Below are positions 7,236 through 15,223 of a stretch of DNA of 25,042 nucleotides, in pieces (within the stretch, counting starts at the first letter, position 1; every line of letters begins with the position of its first letter). The position numbers and the translations under genes are program-made. The notes under the pieces were generated by a model. That model was not told the origin of the DNA and did not search any database. It worked only from the letters and a program-made list of their open reading frames with translations. Origin of the DNA: a virus; the IMG/VR virus record IMGVR_UViG_3300022214_000018, positions 1 through 25,042 of that record, one strand, 5' to 3'.

Positions 7236-7690
7236 TGGCTAACGTAAGAAAGGCAGAGCGAGAGAAGGGCAAGACGGTACGTGTTCCATTTGGTGGACCG
7301 CGCCTGAAACTTCAATTATCCAATGAAGATGAGAAAGAGTTCAAAAAGAAAGGATATGTACTTCGCTGGTTCAACGAACAGGATGGCCGCATAGAAAGAG
7401 CTTTAGCGGGCGGCTACCAGTTTGTCACACATGATGAGGCACCCTCTTTAGGGAGTGGCGCTATTCACCAGGATAATACGGACGTAGGGGCGAAGGTCAG
7501 TAAGGTGGTCAGCCGAGGAGAACCCATCATCAGGGCGTACCTCATGAAGATTCTCAAGAAGTATTACGACGAGGATCAGCAGGCCAAACAGAATGTCAAC
7601 GACAAGGTTGACGAGGCATTAAAGGCTGGACACGCAGGCGGGGCAAGCATCGAGAACCAATACGGTCCCGGTGTTACTTATACCAAGTAG
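7235..7690 (+). CDS. Conserved phage head-region protein
   Basis: A 151-residue protein starting at ATG 7235, overlapping the scaffold TAA by one base (TAATG), with GGGAGGAAG upstream. It contains the pattern RVPFGGPRLKLQLS, GYVLRWFNEQDGRIERALAGGYQFV (about residues 15-65), which I recognise from proteins encoded between scaffold and capsid in many podovirus-like genomes, then a charged helical region. It ends in a glycine-rich strand with Y-G-P-G. A virion or assembly role is inferred from location only; no biochemical function is known to me. Confidence 0.65.
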   Translation: MANVRKAEREKGKTVRVPFGGPRLKLQLSNEDEKEFKKKGYVLRWFNEQDGRIERALAGGYQFVTHDEAPSLGSGAIHQDNTDVGAKVSKVVSRGEPIIRAYLMKILKKYYDEDQQAKQNVNDKVDEALKAGHAGGASIENQYGPGVTYTK

Positions 7691-7722
7691 CCCCATTTAA
7701 CTTTTTCAAAGGGAATTGAAAT

Positions 7723-8295
7723 ATGGCTAATCCAACAGGAGGTTTTGGATTTGCTCCCGTAGGCCGTAATGGTGGCCCGTATAATGGTGTTGTAGAGCGA
7801 GCTTATGTCGCTGCTACCACTGTAACCACGGCTATCTTTAACGGCGACACAGTGAAAATGACCGGCACGGCATCTAGCGATGGCTACCCGGAAGTTACGC
7901 TGTGTGCAGCTACCGATCCGCCGTGGGGCGTGGTAGTTGGCGTGGAAGCAATCAAAACCAATCTTGAGGCGAACAACTATCGTCCTGCATCGACCGCAGC
8001 TTACCTGAAGGTCGTACCTGTAAGAAACAACTTCTTCAAGGTGCGATTGAACGGAGCTGGCGCTCTTGGCGTAGGCGCAGTAGGCGCTACCACAATTTAC
8101 GTGGTTGCTGCCGGTTCTGCTGTAACAGGCTACTCTGGCATTCTAGCTTCGGCTACGGACGCTGGTACGTCTATTGCAGACGAACTGCGTATTGTTCAAA
8201 TCATCGACCGTCCCGACAACGATCCGGCTCTTGCTAACCCTGAAGTTATCGTGCAGTTCAACGATGACCAGACGCAAGAAGCGGTAGGAGTATAA
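7723..8295 (+). CDS. Probable capsid decoration/structural protein
   Basis: A 190-residue, strand-rich protein with low charge, many Gly/Ala/Thr/Val and no signal peptide. It begins MANPTGGFGFAPVGRNGG and has a central PPWGVVVGVEA segment followed by VVPVRNNFFKVRLNG, consistent with a beta-barrel virion protein. It lies immediately upstream of the major capsid gene, only 3 bases apart, where many phages encode a decoration or head-stabilising protein. AAGGGAATTGAAAT precedes the ATG. A decoration role is inference from composition and position; it could be another minor head protein. Confidence 0.62.
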   Translation: MANPTGGFGFAPVGRNGGPYNGVVERAYVAATTVTTAIFNGDTVKMTGTASSDGYPEVTLCAATDPPWGVVVGVEAIKTNLEANNYRPASTAAYLKVVPVRNNFFKVRLNGAGALGVGAVGATTIYVVAAGSAVTGYSGILASATDAGTSIADELRIVQIIDRPDNDPALANPEVIVQFNDDQTQEAVGV

Positions 8296-8298
8296 TCC

Positions 8299-9204
8299 AT
8301 GGCTATTACAGCAACGGGCAATCACCCGAAGGCACTGTGGCCCGGAGTCTACTCTTGGTTCGGTGCGAAATACAACGAGCACGACAAACAATATACCAAG
8401 CTGTTCGACACCAAAACCTCAACGAAGAACTTCGAGGAACTGGTTCAGCACACGGGCTTTGGTCTTGCTCCCGTCAAGCCGGAAGGCTCTGGCACTGCGT
8501 ATGACTCTCATCAACAGGGATATACCGCTCGTGGTACGAACGTCGCCTACTCGTTAGGTTACATCGTTACCCGCGAAGAGCTGGCAGATAACCAGTACAG
8601 TGAAGTCTCAATGCGCAGGGCTGGGTCGCTGGCTTTCTCTATGGCTCAGACGCGAGAGAATGTAGGTGCAAACATCTACAACCGCGCATTCACTGCTGGT
8701 TATACTGGTGGTGACGGCGAGGTATTGGGCTCTGCTTCTCACCCTTCGGTGAGCGGTAATCAGTCCAATATCCTTGCGACCGCTGCTGACCTCTCTGAGG
8801 CATCCCTTGAGGACCTGACCATTCAAATCATGAATGCGACGGACCCGAAAGGGATGAAGGTTTCGATCAGGCCGAAAAGCCTGATTATCCCGACCGCGTT
8901 GACTTATGACGCACAAAGGGTTCTGAAATCTCAGCTTCGTTCTGATAGCGCAAACAACGACCTCAATGCCCTCAAGGCAACAGGCGCAATCCCGGAAATA
9001 GTGATTAACAACTATCTGACGGATTCTGACGCATGGTTCATCCGAACCAACGTACAGGACGGATTGTGCTGGTTTGATCGTGAGCCGGTCCAGTTTACCA
9101 AGGACACGGACTTCGACACGGACAATGCCAAGGCGAAGGGTTACATGCGTTTCGTTCCGTTCTGGGGCGATTGGCGTGGCATATACTGCACCCCAGGTGC
9201 GTAA
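8299..9204 (+). CDS. Major capsid protein (HK97-like)
   Basis: The 301-residue shell protein. Length, position after scaffold, strong AGGAG at 8286-8290 and a strong terminator directly behind all fit the major head protein. Sequence features: N-terminal ALWPGVYSWFGAKYNEHD, a region LGYIVTREELADNQYSEVS (about 93-111) with the following long helix FSMAQTRENVGANIYNRAF, as in the HK97-type E-loop/spine region. A PKSLIIPTALTYDAQRVL segment (about 193-210) leads into the A-domain, and the end is YMRFVPFWGDWRGIYC. The pattern resembles the Mu gpT-like branch of capsid proteins. The upstream phage GroES may serve its folding. Confidence 0.9.
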   Translation: MAITATGNHPKALWPGVYSWFGAKYNEHDKQYTKLFDTKTSTKNFEELVQHTGFGLAPVKPEGSGTAYDSHQQGYTARGTNVAYSLGYIVTREELADNQYSEVSMRRAGSLAFSMAQTRENVGANIYNRAFTAGYTGGDGEVLGSASHPSVSGNQSNILATAADLSEASLEDLTIQIMNATDPKGMKVSIRPKSLIIPTALTYDAQRVLKSQLRSDSANNDLNALKATGAIPEIVINNYLTDSDAWFIRTNVQDGLCWFDREPVQFTKDTDFDTDNAKAKGYMRFVPFWGDWRGIYCTPGA

Positions 9205-9210
9205 GTAGTT

Positions 9211-9234
9211 GGGGCCCTTCGGGGCCCCTTCTTT
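9211..9234 (+). terminator. Intrinsic terminator after the capsid gene
   Basis: A perfect 7-bp G/C stem (GGGGCCC 9211-9217 with GGGCCCC 9222-9228) is closed by the very stable TTCG tetraloop in its C(UUCG)G context and followed by TTCTTT. It lies 7 bases after the capsid stop. It probably stops a large share of transcripts so that capsid mRNA is in excess over downstream genes. Confidence 0.88.
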
Positions 9235-9279
9235 CAACTGTAGTTTTCTACGGACCCGGAAGGGTTACAGGGAAGTAAA

Positions 9280-10200
9280 ATGAGTAATTTTCCAGATGGA
9301 TTTAAGAATGGCGTAGTAATCAGGGGCGTTCCCCTGTCGATTACGAATCCCGGCAAGGTGTATTGGGTGAACAACTCAGGCGTCTTGGCTCCGGGTGGTG
9401 TAGGCGGATCTAACGGCAATGATGGCTCGTGGAAGCGTCCGTTTGCGACGATTGATTACGCTGTAGGTCGATGTACGGCTAATCGTGGTGATATTATCAT
9501 GGTCATGCCCGGTCACTCGGAAGATATTTCCGCTGCCGGTTCATTGACGCTTGATGTTGCTGGCGTGGCTGTTATCGGCTTGGGTACTGGTTCGGATCGT
9601 CCTGATTTGAACTTCTCGGCTACCGCTGGTACGGTCGAAATCGACGCTGCCAATGTAACGCTTTACAATCTGACCTTCACGGCTGATGTATCGGCTGTTG
9701 TGGTTGGTGTGAATGTCGATGCAAACGGCGCAACGATTGATAACTGTGAGTTCCGTTACAACGCTACGGGCGATGATTTCATCACCGCAGTTGACGCGGA
9801 TACGGTTAGCGACTTTACCTTCACGAACAACAAGGTCTACGCAGAAGAGATTGCGGGTTGTTCCGAGGGTATCCGATTGGATACAGTCACCCGATACACC
9901 ATTAAGGGCAACCAGTTTACTGGTGACTTCACTGACGGTTGTATTGTCGGTGAGGGTGCCGCAGGCAGTGGCGCTTTGATCGCTGATAACGTCATGTATA
10001 ATGCGGATACGACTGGTGGCGAGACGATTGATATTAACGTCGCTGACACTGGTTTGATCGTAAATAACCTGATGGGCACATTGTTCCCGACCGCGCCGGA
10101 AACGGCGTTCGATCCGGGTTCTTGCCTGTGTAATCAGAATTACATGGTTAACGCTATCAACGAGCGTGGTACTGAAGTACCGCCGACCCAGAGCACGTAA
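9280..10200 (+). CDS. Beta-helix virion protein (pectate-lyase-like fold)
   Basis: A 306-residue protein with short beta-helix repeats: VEIDAANVTLYNLTF, ATIDNCEFRYNATG, FTFTNNKVYAEE, YTIKGNQFTG and ALIADNVMYN are successive coils of a right-handed parallel beta-helix. The entry region GNDGSWKRPFATIDYAV, NRGDIIMVMPGHSEDIS follows the DUF1565-like start seen in phage and secreted beta-helix proteins. No catalytic set can be named. It is separated by terminators from both the capsid gene and the enzymes after it, so its expression level is probably set independently. Likely a head fibre or surface protein; a glycan-binding role is possible. ACAGGGAAG precedes ATG 9280. Confidence 0.72.
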   Translation: MSNFPDGFKNGVVIRGVPLSITNPGKVYWVNNSGVLAPGGVGGSNGNDGSWKRPFATIDYAVGRCTANRGDIIMVMPGHSEDISAAGSLTLDVAGVAVIGLGTGSDRPDLNFSATAGTVEIDAANVTLYNLTFTADVSAVVVGVNVDANGATIDNCEFRYNATGDDFITAVDADTVSDFTFTNNKVYAEEIAGCSEGIRLDTVTRYTIKGNQFTGDFTDGCIVGEGAAGSGALIADNVMYNADTTGGETIDINVADTGLIVNNLMGTLFPTAPETAFDPGSCLCNQNYMVNAINERGTEVPPTQST

Positions 10201-10208
10201 GTTTTGTT

Positions 10209-10231
10209 GGGGGCTTCGGCCCCCTTCTTTT
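10209..10231 (+). terminator. Intrinsic terminator after the beta-helix gene
   Basis: Stem GGGGGC (10209-10214) with GCCCCC (10219-10224), again closed by TTCG in C(UUCG)G context, followed by TTCTTTT. Same design as the terminator at 9211-9234. It separates the head genes from the two enzyme genes. Confidence 0.87.
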
Positions 10232-10245
10232 AGTTAGGAATAGAT

Positions 10246-10869
10246 ATGAAGATAGCAGTACTCGCCAATGGCGAGACAGTACAGCACTTTACCAAAACTC
10301 AGTCAATCAAGCCAAAATACGATGAAGTTTGGGGCTTAAATCAGCAGGCGACATGGAAAGGCATTGAGTTAGACCGATGCTTTATCATGGACGACCTGAA
10401 GCTAAGAATGCCATTTTATGCCGGTTACGACTTTGTTAACTGGCTGAAGCTATACAAAAAGCCCATTATCACATCGAAGGCTTACGAAGAGTGGCCTACA
10501 AGTGAGGCCTACCCGATAAAAGAGGTGGCTCATTACTTTGGCCTGCCTTTAGGGATAGCGATGTACTCCACGGTGGACTATATGATCGCCCTTGCTATTT
10601 ACGAGGGCGCTACTCGTATAGACCTCTATGGGGTCGATATGACAGGAAAGGTCGCGCCTCCTGAGATGTTAATTGGTACGGCACAGTGGATAGGCGCTGC
10701 TCACGCACGGGGTGTTTTCGTCAAGACGTTTGTCGGCAGCATGTTCCAGTACGTGACAAACCCCGGCATTGCGATGGAAGCCGGATTGTACGGATACGCC
10801 CAAAGGCCCCGCATAGAAGACTTGGTTAACACCGAGTATTTCCAGGAGTGGAAAGATGCGAGCGGTTAA
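10246..10869 (+). CDS. MptE/DUF115-like Rossmann protein (possible glycosyltransferase-type enzyme)
   Basis: A 207-residue protein with a Rossmann-type layout: N-terminal strand and loop KIAVLANGETVQHF, then DEVWGLNQ, LDRCFIMDD, and the characteristic STVDYMIALAIYEGA-TRIDLYGVDM (about 108-131). The last matches the S-x-(10)-A-x-x-LG-A-x-x-I-x-L-x-GxD signature of the DUF115/MptE-like and sialyltransferase-like fold. Phages carry relatives whose chemistry is mostly unproven. Placement with a methyltransferase (14-base overlap) suggests a two-step modification of a glycan or nucleotide-linked substrate. It is not a standard virion gene and looks like a moron carried between head and tail modules. 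Start ATG 10246 follows TTAGGAATAG. Confidence 0.68.
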   Translation: MKIAVLANGETVQHFTKTQSIKPKYDEVWGLNQQATWKGIELDRCFIMDDLKLRMPFYAGYDFVNWLKLYKKPIITSKAYEEWPTSEAYPIKEVAHYFGLPLGIAMYSTVDYMIALAIYEGATRIDLYGVDMTGKVAPPEMLIGTAQWIGAAHARGVFVKTFVGSMFQYVTNPGIAMEAGLYGYAQRPRIEDLVNTEYFQEWKDASG

Positions 10870-11599
10870 CCTGCTTACCCACGCCCTAACAAAGAACCCT
10901 AAACGGGTCTTAGATTTGGGCGTAGGCAGGGGACATCACTCAAAAGCCTTTATCGCTAATGGTGCAGAAGTTGTAGGCGTTGATGTCAATGATGCGCCAC
11001 ACAAGCACGACAAGTACAACCACGTTCAGCTTCCGATAGAGATGCTTGAGACAAAAGAAGGCGCTGAGAAATACGACCTTATCTGGTGTTGCCACACGTT
11101 AGAGCATTTGCCTAACGTACAAGCCGCATTAGTCAATATGTCATCTTGGTTGAAAGACGATGGCTGGTTATATATAGCCGTTCCTTCTGACTCACAGGAA
11201 AGGCTACATATAGGCCATCTTACCTTATGGACCCCTGCGCACTTGGTTTATAACCTGATATGCGCTGGATGGGATTGTAAAGAAGCTCTCTGGTATACCA
11301 GCTATGTCACGATAGGTCTTTGTGTGCAAAAGAAGCGCATAAAAGACATGACATGGCGCACTGGAGGCCCGAGCGAAGAGAAGGCGCTTAACGACTACAC
11401 CCCCGTTCCGATGGGACATGACTTCGGTGCTTGGTGGGCTAATAACTGGCCCGTAGATATTCCTACAGGAAGGGTCACAGACCCGCCGCAAGTCACGGCA
11501 GGGGTTTACAGAACAAACTTACCGCCACGGGTGCAACTTGCCTATGGCCCCAATCCGTCGCTCAGGAAAGAGCCCGGAATTTTAACTTCAAAGGAATGA
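10856..11599 (+). CDS. SAM-dependent methyltransferase (class I)
   Basis: A 247-residue protein. The N-terminal half is a class I methyltransferase: motif I VLDLGVGRGHHSKAF (about 18-32), post-I VVGVDVND ending in an acidic residue for the ribose, then YDLIWCCHTLEHLPN (about 75-89), the Methyltransf_11/23 motif, and SWLKDDGWLYIAVPS after it. The C-terminal 80 or so residues are proline- and tryptophan-rich and do not belong to the core fold. No N6-adenine DPPY-type or C5-cytosine PC motif is present, so a small molecule, glycan or protein is a likelier acceptor than DNA bases. Translationally coupled to the preceding MptE-like gene. Confidence 0.83.
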   Translation: MRAVNLLTHALTKNPKRVLDLGVGRGHHSKAFIANGAEVVGVDVNDAPHKHDKYNHVQLPIEMLETKEGAEKYDLIWCCHTLEHLPNVQAALVNMSSWLKDDGWLYIAVPSDSQERLHIGHLTLWTPAHLVYNLICAGWDCKEALWYTSYVTIGLCVQKKRIKDMTWRTGGPSEEKALNDYTPVPMGHDFGAWWANNWPVDIPTGRVTDPPQVTAGVYRTNLPPRVQLAYGPNPSLRKEPGILTSKE

Positions 11600-11603
11600 A
11601 GAA

Positions 11604-11993
11604 ATGGCCGCTACCGCAACACAGCAAATCATTGCTAACGGCCCGCGCAATCTTGTGCTGAAGTACACGATTGCCGGAACCACGGGGGATGCCAGTGCAG
11701 TCGCGCTGGTAGATGTCTCTGCTATTGACCCCAACATAGGGGTTAACGGATTAACCCTTATGTCGGCTCAGTGGGGGCTTACGGGATTTTCCTGCAAGCT
11801 CGCATGGGATGCGACAACCGACATTGACCTGATTGAACTGACGGAGGGCGAGGGATCTCAGGACTTCTCTAAATTCGGCGGCATCAAGAACAACTCAGGA
11901 ACCGGCGCTACCGGGGACGTAATGTTTACCACGACAGGATACACCGCATCGGGAGATGGCGGTCATATCTACCTGTGGTTTAAGAAGACTTAA
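11604..11993 (+). CDS. Small virion structural protein
   Basis: A 129-residue strand-rich protein with an N-terminal GPRNLVLKYTIAGTTGD and a C-terminal GGHIYLWFKKT. Composition (Gly, Thr, Ala, few charges) and position just before the gp4-like adaptor suggest a neck, head or tail structural protein with a beta-sandwich. Similar small proteins starting with a 'RN-x-V-x-K' strand occur in marine podovirus genomes, but I cannot name a family. AAGGAATGAAGAA, overlapping the previous stop, supplies the ribosome binding site. Confidence 0.6.
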   Translation: MAATATQQIIANGPRNLVLKYTIAGTTGDASAVALVDVSAIDPNIGVNGLTLMSAQWGLTGFSCKLAWDATTDIDLIELTEGEGSQDFSKFGGIKNNSGTGATGDVMFTTTGYTASGDGGHIYLWFKKT

Positions 11994-11995
11994 AG

Positions 11996-12925
11996 ATGGC
12001 CGTATCGGGCTCTAAAAACTATTCCGTAACCCGATCAGACATTATCAATGCCGCCCTACGAAAGCTGGGCGAATTTGATAGTGGCGAATCGCCAAGCGGC
12101 TCGGATACCTCTGCGGCGGCGACCGCGTTAAACCTCATGGTAAAAGAATGGGTGGCCGATGGAGCGGATATACCTCTCAGGGAAGAGATCACCCTTTTTT
12201 TACAGCCTGGAACCGAGTCTTATAGTCTTGGTGGCACGGCTAAGGCTACAAAGTCCTATGTAGAGACGACGTTAAGCTCGGCTGCCGCCTCTGGCGCAAC
12301 CACGCTTTCGTTGACCTCTACGACCGGCATGACGGCGGCTGACAACATAGGGATAAAGCTGAATGATAATACCATTCACTGGACGACAATCTCAAGCGTT
12401 GCCGGAACTACAATCGCGTCTGGACTGGCATCTGCTGCGGCTTCTGGCAACAGAGTCTACACGTACACGACCGCTGCGCTCAGGCCGCAAGACATCCTCT
12501 TTGCTTACAGACGAGACAAAAATGGGCTTGACACGGAAGTCACTCTCGTTGGTGAAAGCGAATACCAACGATTGACGGACAAGGATTCGTCCGGCCCGCC
12601 TGTTCAGGTCTACTACAGACAATCGCTTTCGTCTGGCACATTGTTTGTGTGGCCCACGGACGGCGGCTCTAACACCGACAAGGTTGTTCTGGTCGCAAGG
12701 GGATTGCCTGACGACTTTGATGCGTCGTCTAACACCCCTGCTTTCCCCATTGAGTGGGGGAACGCTTTGGTGTGGGGATTGGCTGCCGAGCTTGCGCCTG
12801 AGTATGGCATTACCGGCTCCGAGTTCAGGGATTTGGTTGCTATGGCGGATAACAAACTACAAAAGGTCCTGAATTACAACACAGAAAACGCCTCAGTTAG
12901 CTTCGGACTGGAATATGAAAAATGA
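11996..12925 (+). CDS. P22 gp4-like tail accessory factor (adaptor)
   Basis: A 309-residue head-to-tail adaptor that binds beneath the portal ring after packaging. The N-terminal helices SDIINAALRKLGEFD, ALNLMVKEWVADG (about 14-56) and the C-terminal FPIEWGNALVWGLAAELAPEYG (about 249-270) are the typical gp4 core. Between them, about residues 90-155, an inserted beta domain (ATTLSLTSTTGMTAADNIGI, HWTTISSVAG) resembles insertions seen in other phage gp4-like proteins. The gp10-like gene follows with an ATGA overlap, the same pairing as in P22. Confidence 0.87.
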   Translation: MAVSGSKNYSVTRSDIINAALRKLGEFDSGESPSGSDTSAAATALNLMVKEWVADGADIPLREEITLFLQPGTESYSLGGTAKATKSYVETTLSSAAASGATTLSLTSTTGMTAADNIGIKLNDNTIHWTTISSVAGTTIASGLASAAASGNRVYTYTTAALRPQDILFAYRRDKNGLDTEVTLVGESEYQRLTDKDSSGPPVQVYYRQSLSSGTLFVWPTDGGSNTDKVVLVARGLPDDFDASSNTPAFPIEWGNALVWGLAAELAPEYGITGSEFRDLVAMADNKLQKVLNYNTENASVSFGLEYEK

Positions 12926-14364
12926 GAATCCCATTAGTTGGAGGCTGGGGCAAGGGTAGGTCTACCAATGTAGCGCCCGCTGTCCTGCTTAACTGGTTTG
13001 TTGAGCGAGACAAGGACTCTGAATCACTGGTATCCACCCCCGGATCTACGGTCCTTTGCACCCCCACTACCGGAGAAGTGAGAGGGGGTATTGAGTACAA
13101 CGAATTAGCGTATTTTGTCATCGGAAATACCCTTTATGAGGTTAATTCCGGCGGTGGGTACACCTCAAGGGGCACGATAGGTACGTCATCTGGTCGCGTC
13201 TCTATGGCGCACAACGGCACACGATTATCCGCTAACCAGCAGATAATGATTGTAGATGGGTCTGCCGGATATATTTACGACAACACCACACAAACGCTAT
13301 CCCTGATAACGGACGCTGATTTTACCAATTCGCAGTCTGTGGTGTTTCTTGACGGGTACTTTGTGTTTTGCCAGAAAGACACCGATAGATTCTGGATCAC
13401 TGCACTATATGACGGAACGGCGATAGACGAAAACGACTTCGCTACCGCAGAAGGCGATCCAGATACCATGCAGGCCGTCGCCACGGACAAGAGAGACCTT
13501 TTCCTTATGGGAAAGAAGACCTTCGAGGTGTGGTACAACTCTGGTGATTCTGACAATACCTTTCAAAAGTACCAAGGCGGGCACATACAAACCGGACTTG
13601 CGTCACCTTTCGCTATAGCAAGATTTGATAATACGATTGCGTTCCTGACCCAGAACACCAGGGGGCACGGACAAATCGCCGTTATGGCCGAGGGTTATAA
13701 TCCTCAGATTATATCGACCCCTGCTGTTAACTATCAAATCTCGACCTACTCAAAGATAGACGATGCCTTCGCCTATACCTACCAGCATGAGGGACATGAG
13801 TTTCTTGTCATGACCTTCCCCACTGCAAAAGCAACGTGGGTTTACGACGCATCTACTCAGGAATGGCACCAGAGAGGCCATACTATATCCAGCGTGTTCC
13901 CAAATCGGGAACGGTATAACTGCCATGTTTTCGCCTTTGGCAAGCACCTTTTCGGTGATGTAAGCAATGGCTCAATATACCAACTGGATTCTACGGTTGG
14001 AACAATAAACTCGACCCGCATTCCAAGAGAGCGAATCACTCCGATCCTGACGGACGAAGAAAATCGAATCAGGATAGCAAAATTTCAATTGGACATGCAG
14101 GAAGGCATAGGCGATCCCAACGTATCCACGGATACGTCAATGTGGTTATCGTACTCCAAGGATGGAGGCCATACTTATTCCGATGAAATATCAGGCGATA
14201 TGGGGGATGCGGGCGAGTACAAAACAAGGGTTATCTGGAGAAGGTTAGGGCACGCCCGTAACTGGATATTCAAGCTCAGAACGTGGTCGCCAAACCCAAT
14301 GGTATTGAAGGGGGCTTACGCCAGACTATACAACGAGCCGAAGAAACCGACAGAGACTAAGTAA
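12922..14364 (+). CDS. P22 gp10-like packaged DNA stabilization protein (tail hub)
   Basis: A 480-residue protein that plugs the portal-adaptor complex and carries tailspikes in P22. The start MRIPLVGGWGKGRSTN, then VLLNWFVERD, is characteristic of the gp10 family, as is a repeated strand pattern of beta-propeller type (GGIEYNELAYFVIGNTLYEV, VVFLDGYFVFCQ, KTFEVWYNSGD, NTIAFLTQNTRG, TWVYDASTQEWHQRG, HVFAFGKHLFGDV). The C-terminal part has a KFQLDMQEGIGD and WLSYSKDGGHTYSDE segment, also usual for the family. Coupled to the gp4-like gene by ATGA. Confidence 0.87.
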   Translation: MRIPLVGGWGKGRSTNVAPAVLLNWFVERDKDSESLVSTPGSTVLCTPTTGEVRGGIEYNELAYFVIGNTLYEVNSGGGYTSRGTIGTSSGRVSMAHNGTRLSANQQIMIVDGSAGYIYDNTTQTLSLITDADFTNSQSVVFLDGYFVFCQKDTDRFWITALYDGTAIDENDFATAEGDPDTMQAVATDKRDLFLMGKKTFEVWYNSGDSDNTFQKYQGGHIQTGLASPFAIARFDNTIAFLTQNTRGHGQIAVMAEGYNPQIISTPAVNYQISTYSKIDDAFAYTYQHEGHEFLVMTFPTAKATWVYDASTQEWHQRGHTISSVFPNRERYNCHVFAFGKHLFGDVSNGSIYQLDSTVGTINSTRIPRERITPILTDEENRIRIAKFQLDMQEGIGDPNVSTDTSMWLSYSKDGGHTYSDEISGDMGDAGEYKTRVIWRRLGHARNWIFKLRTWSPNPMVLKGAYARLYNEPKKPTETK

Positions 14365-14792
14365 TGCCATTTTATCGTGAATGGAACGGCGGCGGCGAAA
14401 AGGTTGTTAACCGGGACAGAACCGGACCCGCACCTCCGCCAGAACCCGGAATCGCTCAAACAGAAGATGGCGTTATCGTCGGATCTTTAGACGACCCAAA
14501 TGGAGTAAGGCCGGGGACCTTTGTGCAGGTCAATCTTCCGGGTCCAAGGGAGGTGCTGTTCGACAAGCACGGCAACATCTCCCCAAGGTGGTACAGGTTC
14601 TTTCTTGAATTGTACCGCAGGACCGGCGGCCCTAACGACAACGTAAACGTCACTGGCTCCTTGAGGAAGGTTCCCCTGTCCCCAGACGCCCTTACCCTTT
14701 CCGGTATAGCGCCTTCTGCACAGATCACCCATAGCAAGACACCCACAACGGCATCGGCCACACTAACCGGCGCTGCCCCGAGCGTAGCATGA
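14364..14792 (+). CDS. Small tail-region protein, proline-rich
   Basis: A 142-residue protein starting at TAATG after the gp10-like gene. The N-terminal third is proline/glycine-rich (TGPAPPPEPG), the centre has NISPRWYRFFLELYRRTGG (about 73-91), a short amphipathic segment I have seen in phage structural proteins near tail hubs, and the C-terminus is Thr/Ala/Ser-rich. No signal peptide. Probably a small virion component or assembly factor. It overlaps the cupin gene as ATGA. Confidence 0.58.
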   Translation: MPFYREWNGGGEKVVNRDRTGPAPPPEPGIAQTEDGVIVGSLDDPNGVRPGTFVQVNLPGPREVLFDKHGNISPRWYRFFLELYRRTGGPNDNVNVTGSLRKVPLSPDALTLSGIAPSAQITHSKTPTTASATLTGAAPSVA

Positions 14793-15220
14793 ACGAAATA
14801 GAATCCAGAAAAAGCATTCACAGGCTTGAAGATTTTCTATTGTCAATGCCAGAAGAGCACAAGCTGGACATTGACGCCATGACGTTTCATCACTTTGCTC
14901 CGGGAGTGTACGCAAGGGAAATGAAAATCCCAAAGGGCGTTGTAGTTACGGGGAAGATTCATAAAACCACTCATTTGAGCATAGTTTCTCAGGGGAGAAT
15001 ATCCATTGCCACGGAAGAAGGTAATAAGATTATCGAGGCCCCTGCGATCTTTGTGACAAAGCCAGGGACCAAGCGAGCAGCCTATGCGCTGGAAGATACC
15101 ACATTCATAACCATTCATGTCACAGAAGAGACTGACTTGGAAAAAATTGAACAACTTGTTATCGCCAAGGATTACAAAGAGCTTGAGCATGACAAATCCT
15201 TACAGATTGAAGGGGAATAG
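14789..15220 (+). CDS. Cupin-domain protein
   Basis: A 143-residue protein whose centre follows the cupin barrel: VYAREMKIPKGVVVTGKIHKTTHL (about 38-61, with HKTTH as the likely metal-binding motif 1 region), then SIVSQGRISIATEEGNK, IEAPAIFVTKPGTKRAAY, and TTFITIHV for motif 2 with a single histidine. Metal binding may therefore be partial. Cupins can be enzymes (isomerases, dioxygenases) or binding domains, and the substrate cannot be read from sequence. It sits between tail-hub and ejection genes and is coupled to the preceding gene, so it may act during virion maturation or be a passenger. Confidence 0.75.
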   Translation: MNEIESRKSIHRLEDFLLSMPEEHKLDIDAMTFHHFAPGVYAREMKIPKGVVVTGKIHKTTHLSIVSQGRISIATEEGNKIIEAPAIFVTKPGTKRAAYALEDTTFITIHVTEETDLEKIEQLVIAKDYKELEHDKSLQIEGE

Positions 15221-15223
15221 CGT

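Noticed and set aside
8608-9237. 209-codon open frame on the minus strand
   Set aside because: It lies opposite the major capsid gene and its terminator, has no ribosome binding site or recognisable domains, and is explained by the codon bias of the plus-strand gene.
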